A DNA stretch of 39,273 bases from Chitinophagales bacterium. GTDB taxonomy: Bacteria; Bacteroidota; Bacteroidia; Chitinophagales; Chitinophagaceae. This document shows positions 35,091 through 39,273 of the stretch, in pieces (positions within the stretch are counted from its first letter, which is position 1; each line of letters begins with the position of its first letter). The translations under genes and the position numbers were made by a program. Location: positions 1 to 39,273 of the forward strand of contig JAATGW010000090.1 in assembly GCA_015654495.1 (NCBI GenBank), read 5' to 3'. Below the pieces are notes generated by a model, which was not told where the DNA came from, ran no database searches, and was given only the letters and a program-made list of their open reading frames with translations.

Positions 35091-35295
35091 TCGCACAAAC
35101 TACCTTTTTAAAAGATTGAGTACGGCTTTCAATAAGATTTGTGGAAGCTGATTAGAATCAATGGATTTCTTGTGATTGGAAGGGGTATATCAAGTGTACA
35201 GAAAATGAAGAGGTCTATTGGATGGTATTTAATGTACGGCTTAACAGGACAGTAAAACTATCCTATTTCATACTGATGGCAAAATAAATTTATGT

Positions 35296-35721
35296 TTATC
35301 TGAGACGCTCCAGGCTTTTTACCAGTTTTTCGTCTTTACGGATGCCGCTGTACGCGAGCATAAATAAAAGGATCATCAGGATCGGTAAAATAGCTCCTAT
35401 CATCCACCTGTTTTCCCGAAAATTTTGTGCGGTTTTTAAATCCGATACCTGGAAGAACTCAAGTGCCACAATGCCAATAGAAAACACAATTCCAAGGAAG
35501 CAAAGTGTTTTCTGAAGTTTCCGGTTCTTATAGAGAAAGATGGTAACGAGTGCGAGTACAGAAGTTGCAATGATTAAAGTAAAAAGCAGCAGACTTTCAG
35601 GACCAAGAAACACTTTCTTTGTACCGTCCTGTAAAGTCCCTTCCCATAGAGGAAGCTTATATGTCATCAGACCTGCGGCTGTTGCAAGTGCTAACCAGAT
35701 AGATTGGATGCGCTGAATCAT
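35296..35721 (-). CDS. DUF4293 family membrane protein
   Basis: This is a 141-residue integral membrane protein that opens with MIQRIQSIWLALA, the hallmark of DUF4293, a Bacteroidota family. Four hydrophobic segments are visible (about 5-20, 44-64, 71-91 and 106-125). The loop before the last segment contains NFRENRWMIGAILPI, and the C-terminus is basic (RKDEKLVKSLERLR). Function is unknown. It begins 54 bases after the stop of glyA on the same strand and may be read from the glyA transcript. Confidence 0.88.
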   Translation of the reverse strand: MIQRIQSIWLALATAAGLMTYKLPLWEGTLQDGTKKVFLGPESLLLFTLIIATSVLALVTIFLYKNRKLQKTLCFLGIVFSIGIVALEFFQVSDLKTAQNFRENRWMIGAILPILMILLFMLAYSGIRKDEKLVKSLERLR

Positions 35722-35775
35722 TTCACAGTGATTTATTTTTTCAGAATCTTAGCCTGGTCCGGGTCTGCCTGTTTG

Positions 35776-37053
35776 TTATAACCCGGGATATAATGGAAAA
35801 GACTGCATGAAACTACCTACTTCAGCTTTTACCGCAGCGATTTCATTTTCATTATCGGTTGCAGAAAGAACCCGATCTACAAAACCAACCACTGTTTCCA
35901 TATCCCCGGTTTGCATTCCCCGTGTTGTTATAGCCGGAACACCAACACGAATACCTGAAGTTACAAAAGGACTTTTATCATCAAAAGGTACAGCGTTTTT
36001 ATTTAGTGTGATATGTGCTTTATCCAGTGTTTCCTGTGCTTTTTTACAGGAAATGTTTTTATTCCGGAGGTCAATTAACATCAGGTGATTATCTGTTCCG
36101 TTACTGATCAGGTTATAGCCTCTTTTTACAAATTCAGCCGCCATCGCCTGGGCATTCTGCTGAACCTGTTTCTGGTAAACGGTAAACTCTTCTGAGAGAA
36201 TTTCTTCAAATGATACGGCCTTGGCAGCAATCACATGCATCAATGGGCCACCCTGCATTCCGGGAAATACAGCCAGATCGAGAAGCGCACTCATGGAGCG
36301 GATATTTCCTTTAGGATCTTTTAGTCCCCAGGGGTTATCGAAATCATGCCTGAGCATAATAACACCGCCTCTGGGACCACGGAGAGTTTTATGTGTTGTT
36401 GAAGTAACGATATGGCAATGATCGAAAGGATCGTTCAGCAAACCTTTTGCTATCAGTCCGGCAGGATGTGCAATATCAGCCATCACCAGAGCCCCGATTT
36501 CGTCCGCTACCGCGCGTATTCTCGCATAATCCCAGTCGCGGCTATAGGCAGAAGCACCGCAAATAATGATTTTCGGTTTTTCGGTCCTTGCCACTGTTTC
36601 AAGCTGTTCATAATCCACAAGTCCGGTTTCTTTTTTTACTCCATAAAAAAGTGCATGGTAATTTTTACCGCTGAAATTAGCCGGACTGCCATGGGTGAGA
36701 TGACCACCCATACTCAGGTCGAGACCGAGAATTTTATCGCCGGGTTTGAGGCAGGCTATGAAAACCGCCATATTTGCCTGGGCGCCACTATGAGGTTGTA
36801 CATTGGCCCATTGCGCCCTGAAGATCTTTTTTAATCTGTCAATCGCAATTGTTTCAATTTCATCTACTACTTCACAACCGCCATAGTATCTTTTACCCGG
36901 ATATCCTTCCGCATACTTGTTGGTAGGGCAGGTACCCATTGCTTCCATCACCTGTTGTGATGTAAAATTTTCAGAAGCAATCAATTCAATACCATTGCGT
37001 TGACGCTGCAATTCTTTACCAATGAGATCAAATATGACGCCGTCTTTCTGCAT
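35776..37053 (-). CDS. glyA: Serine hydroxymethyltransferase
   Basis: This is a 425-residue PLP enzyme that converts serine and tetrahydrofolate to glycine and methylene-tetrahydrofolate, the main one-carbon source. It shows ELIASENFTS near residue 25, KYAEGYPGKRYYGGCE, QPHSGAQANMAVF, and the PLP-binding motif TSTTHKTLRGPRGG with Lys222. The C-terminal PFVTSGIRVGVPAITTRGM is also present. The ATG at 37053 is preferred: the GTG at 37068, five codons upstream, overlaps a TAnnTTTG promoter element, and the conserved protein begins MQKDGVIFDLI. Length fits the family. It lies between the lipid A cluster and DUF4293. Confidence 0.97.
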   Translation of the reverse strand: MQKDGVIFDLIGKELQRQRNGIELIASENFTSQQVMEAMGTCPTNKYAEGYPGKRYYGGCEVVDEIETIAIDRLKKIFRAQWANVQPHSGAQANMAVFIACLKPGDKILGLDLSMGGHLTHGSPANFSGKNYHALFYGVKKETGLVDYEQLETVARTEKPKIIICGASAYSRDWDYARIRAVADEIGALVMADIAHPAGLIAKGLLNDPFDHCHIVTSTTHKTLRGPRGGVIMLRHDFDNPWGLKDPKGNIRSMSALLDLAVFPGMQGGPLMHVIAAKAVSFEEILSEEFTVYQKQVQQNAQAMAAEFVKRGYNLISNGTDNHLMLIDLRNKNISCKKAQETLDKAHITLNKNAVPFDDKSPFVTSGIRVGVPAITTRGMQTGDMETVVGFVDRVLSATDNENEIAAVKAEVGSFMQSFPLYPGL

Positions 37054-37067
37054 GTTTAAAATTTGCA

Positions 37068-37075
37068 CAAAAGTA
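37068..37075 (-). promoter_or_regulatory. Candidate -7 element (TAnnTTTG) for glyA
   Basis: On the minus strand this reads TACTTTTG, a full match to the Bacteroidota -7 consensus, 14 bases before the ATG at 37053. Transcription would start near 37062 with a leader of about 10 nt. This excludes the GTG at 37068 as the start. Confidence 0.5.
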
Positions 37076-37128
37076 GTTGTAAGAATTGATAAGTGAAAGC
37101 CCGGGCGATGTAGAAATCTATGCCTCTC

Positions 37129-37749
37129 CTAAGTTTTATAATCATGGATTGAAATAACATCTGTACAGAACTGGTATTCTGTTTCATCATTACTGCTCAC
37201 GATGATCATTTTTTCCGAACACCATTTTTCAATCAGCTGAAGGTATAAGTCAATTCCATTGCGGTCGAGATTTGTACATGGCTCGTCCAGCAACAATACA
37301 GGAGCTGCAGAAAAAATGGCCTGAGCGAGTTTAAGGCGTTGTTTCATCCCGCTGCTGAAAAACCGGATCTGTTTTCTTCCGGGTTTCTCTAATCCGCAAG
37401 CTGTAAGTACTTCCTCAATGGTCACATCCTTGCTCATTGCGGCAAAACTTTTATGGAAAGTGAGAAATTCTGTTGCACTCATTTCCTCTATAAGTTCGAG
37501 ATATGGAGCACAGATGGAAATATACCTGAAGTGATGCTCGGTATCAATTGGATTATTGAAATGGTTGAGTTCAATATTTCCTGCACTCAAATCCATTGAG
37601 CCCGCAATAACCTGCAGGAGCGTGGATTTTCCTGATCCATTATGCCCGGTTATCGCATACCGGCCACCCTGCTGAAAATGAAAGTTGAAATTTCTGAAGA
37701 TCCAATCCCTGTTAAAGCGCTTACCGGCTTCAGTCATTGAGATCCTCAT
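37129..37749 (-). CDS. Stand-alone ABC transporter ATP-binding protein
   Basis: This is a 206-residue ABC ATPase. Walker A GHNGSGKST (35-43), signature FSSGMKQRLKLAQA (about 131-144), Walker B VLLLDEP (151-157) and D-loop TNLD are intact. The switch residue is unusual: the usual His of the H-loop is Asn187 in IIVSSNDE. The ATG at 37749 overlaps the end of lpxA by 20 bases, so it is translationally coupled to lipid A synthesis; an ATG at 37737 is a possible alternative. No permease gene is adjacent. It resembles the small CcmA/heme-exporter-like ATPases of Bacteroidota. Its transported substrate, if any, is unknown; an envelope role is inferred from the operon. Confidence 0.88.
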   Translation of the reverse strand: MRISMTEAGKRFNRDWIFRNFNFHFQQGGRYAITGHNGSGKSTLLQVIAGSMDLSAGNIELNHFNNPIDTEHHFRYISICAPYLELIEEMSATEFLTFHKSFAAMSKDVTIEEVLTACGLEKPGRKQIRFFSSGMKQRLKLAQAIFSAAPVLLLDEPCTNLDRNGIDLYLQLIEKWCSEKMIIVSSNDETEYQFCTDVISIHDYKT

Positions 37750-38536
37750 CAATACTTGTTTTGGAGTAACGTTTGATGATACCTCTTCCGCTTTCCCGGA
37801 TAAATGTTACTATCTCATCACGTTCATCCGTAGCCGGGAATTCTTCTTCGATAAATTGAACAGCCTGGGTAGTGTTCATTCCTTTGTTATATATATACCT
37901 GTAGATATCGAGAATATGGTTGATCTTTTCTACAGTGAATCCTTTTCTTTTCAGACCGATAGAGTTCACACCTGCATAACTCAGGGGCTGACGACCTGCT
38001 TTAATATAAGGTGGTATATCCTTTCCCACAAGTGAACCTCCTGATATAAAAGCATGCTGGCCGATTTTTACAAACTGATGAACGGCACACATACCGGCAA
38101 GAATCGCATAGTCTCCCATAATTACATGACCTGCAATCTGTGTGTTATTGCTCATCACACAATTATTACCAATCACACAGTCGTGTGCGATATGGCTGTA
38201 GGCCATGATCAGGCAATTATTTCCAACTACTGTTTTCCATCGATCCCGGGTTCCGCGATGTATAGTTACAAATTCGCGTATGGTAGTGTTGTCGCCTATC
38301 TGAACTATTGTTTCTTCACCTTCAAATTTCAGATCCTGAGGTGCGGCTGAAATAACTGCACCAGGAAATATCCTGCAGTTACGCCCGATGCGGGCGCCTT
38401 CCATGATAGTTACATTGCTTCCGATCCAGGTACCTTCACCAATTTCCACATTATGATGAATGACTGTAAAGGGGTCAACCTTTACATTCGTAGCCAGTTT
38501 GGCATTCGGATGAATATACGTATGCGGATGGATCAT
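37730..38536 (-). CDS. lpxA: UDP-N-acetylglucosamine acyltransferase
   Basis: This is a 268-residue left-handed beta-helix acyltransferase for the first step of lipid A synthesis, transferring a hydroxyacyl chain from ACP to UDP-GlcNAc. The hexapeptide repeats run through residues 1-185 (IGEGTWIGSNV, IGDNTTIRE and so on). The catalytic region MAYSHIAHDCVIGNN places the general base at His118. QHAFISGGSLVGKDIPPY and the C-terminal helical domain (about 190-268) follow. The ATG at 38536 is chosen over a TTG at 38554 because the family starts IHPxAxI. It lies 112 bases after lpxC-fabZ and overlaps the ABC ATPase gene. Confidence 0.96.
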   Translation of the reverse strand: MIHPHTYIHPNAKLATNVKVDPFTVIHHNVEIGEGTWIGSNVTIMEGARIGRNCRIFPGAVISAAPQDLKFEGEETIVQIGDNTTIREFVTIHRGTRDRWKTVVGNNCLIMAYSHIAHDCVIGNNCVMSNNTQIAGHVIMGDYAILAGMCAVHQFVKIGQHAFISGGSLVGKDIPPYIKAGRQPLSYAGVNSIGLKRKGFTVEKINHILDIYRYIYNKGMNTTQAVQFIEEEFPATDERDEIVTFIRESGRGIIKRYSKTSIDEDLND

Positions 38537-38648
38537 GGAATCAGTTAATATCAATGAAATGTGCCTTGAATTGTTTCAGAATTGTTTTCCGGATCGACGA
38601 CATGTTTGTGACATGCCGGGCAAAAATAAACTATTCCGCAGTTCACGA

Positions 38649-39273
38649 TCAACCTCTTTTTACGAGCTGCGCCATGAGGGTTGCTTCGGTAGCGATCTTA
38701 TTGCCCACATAAACAGTACCGTGCATCTCGCAAAGTCCTCTGCGGATCGGGCCCATAAGCTCCATTTTGAGAATCATCGTGTCGCCCGGAACCACTTTTA
38801 GCTTGAATTTGCAATTATCGATTTTAACAAAATAAGTATCGTAATCTCCCGGGGGCAGGGTATTAATAGCAAGAATTCCGCCTGTTTGTGCAAGAGCCTC
38901 TATCTGTAGAACTCCAGGCATTACCGGGTTTCCAGGAAAATGCCCGGGGAAAAAGGGCTCATTGAAACTTACATTTTTTATGCCTACAATTACCGTGTCT
39001 GTTAATTCAATTACTTTGTCTACCAGAAGAAAAGGATACCTGTGCGGCAGCCTCTTTTCAATCTGCTGGGTAGTAAAAACAGGTTGCTGATTAGGATCAT
39101 AAACAGGCACGTCTTTTACATGCTTATTTTTCTTAATGTACTGTTTAATCTTTTTTGCAAATTCTACATTAGAATAGTGCCCTGGCCTGTTTGCAATGAT
39201 ATGTGCCTTGATCGGATAACCTATTAAAGCCAGATCGCCGACCACATCCAGCAATTTATGCCGGGCGGGTTCA
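38649..39273 (-). CDS. lpxC/fabZ: Bifunctional LpxC-FabZ, 3' part (runs off the window)
   Basis: This is a partial gene: the frame is open to the window edge, reading EPARHK LLDVVGD at its visible start. The first part is the end of LpxC, the zinc deacetylase of lipid A synthesis, with zinc ligands His and Asp in RHKLLDVVGD and the catalytic His in RPGHYSN. After a Lys-rich linker comes FabZ, the 3-hydroxyacyl-ACP dehydratase, with LPHRYPFLLVDKV, the catalytic His in FPGHFPGNPVMPG and Glu in LQIEALAQTGG. The fusion is common in Bacteroidota. FabZ draws on the same hydroxyacyl-ACP pool that LpxA uses, and lpxA follows on the same strand. The N-terminal catalytic body of LpxC is outside the window. 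Confidence 0.95.
   Translation of the reverse strand, partial: EPARHKLLDVVGDLALIGYPIKAHIIANRPGHYSNVEFAKKIKQYIKKNKHVKDVPVYDPNQQPVFTTQQIEKRLPHRYPFLLVDKVIELTDTVIVGIKNVSFNEPFFPGHFPGNPVMPGVLQIEALAQTGGILAINTLPPGDYDTYFVKIDNCKFKLKVVPGDTMILKMELMGPIRRGLCEMHGTVYVGNKIATEATLMAQLVKRG

Noticed and set aside
36412..36834. Plus-strand open frame of 140 codons opposite glyA
   Set aside because: It is antisense to the most conserved part of serine hydroxymethyltransferase and shows no protein family features.
38537..38648. Possible 20-codon leader frame and short inverted repeat between lpxC-fabZ and lpxA
   Set aside because: The frame has no ribosome-binding context, the repeat is only 5 bp, and no regulatory motif is recognised.

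Overview
The window reads as a piece of chromosome from a member of the Bacteroidota, most likely a Chitinophagales- or Sphingobacteriales-like free-living bacterium. The evidence is three very large secreted proteins with type IX secretion (T9SS) C-terminal sorting domains, an LpxC-FabZ fusion, Bacteroidota-restricted families (DUF4293, DUF6427 and probably DUF4421), TAnnTTTG-type promoter elements, and almost no strong Shine-Dalgarno sequences. No rRNA, tRNA, CRISPR array, insertion sequence or prophage is recognisable. The region is ordinary chromosome with one accessory-looking block (about 23.1-35.1 kb).

Layout. 1-605 has no intact gene. 606-3571 (minus) is a tight four-gene operon: a LiaF-like membrane protein, a DUF4288 protein, a LytS-type histidine kinase and a LytTR response regulator. 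Adenine deaminase (3686-5341, minus) is followed by a secreted LolA-like protein on the plus strand (5493-6206). 6257-9583 holds a hybrid histidine kinase with a C-terminal receiver, and divergent from it an Hpt protein overlapping a second LytTR regulator; together these have all the parts of a phosphorelay. A KUP potassium transporter (9867-11852, minus) is divergent from an exported protein and a DUF6427 membrane protein, followed by a DUF4421-like barrel protein.

15898-19145 carries purQ, a small exported DsbD-alpha-like protein and a full-length DsbD whose own alpha domain has lost both redox cysteines. An ECF-type sigma factor (minus) and uvrA (plus) diverge from about 20.1 kb. 23387-35090 is the surface-protein block: three modular adhesin-like T9SS cargo proteins (1211, 962 and 982 residues), the decayed C-terminus of a fourth between the first two, and a SIMPL-domain protein between the second and third.

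35296-39273 (minus) is housekeeping: DUF4293 membrane protein, glyA, a lone ABC ATPase overlapping lpxA, lpxA, and the lpxC-fabZ fusion, which runs off the right edge. The last three form the lipid A biosynthesis cluster.

The points most worth following are the Lia-like operon wired to a LytS/LytTR pair, the split phosphorelay, the apparent transfer of the DsbD alpha-domain cysteines to a separate neighbouring protein, and the T9SS paralogue block with its internal duplication and pseudogene.
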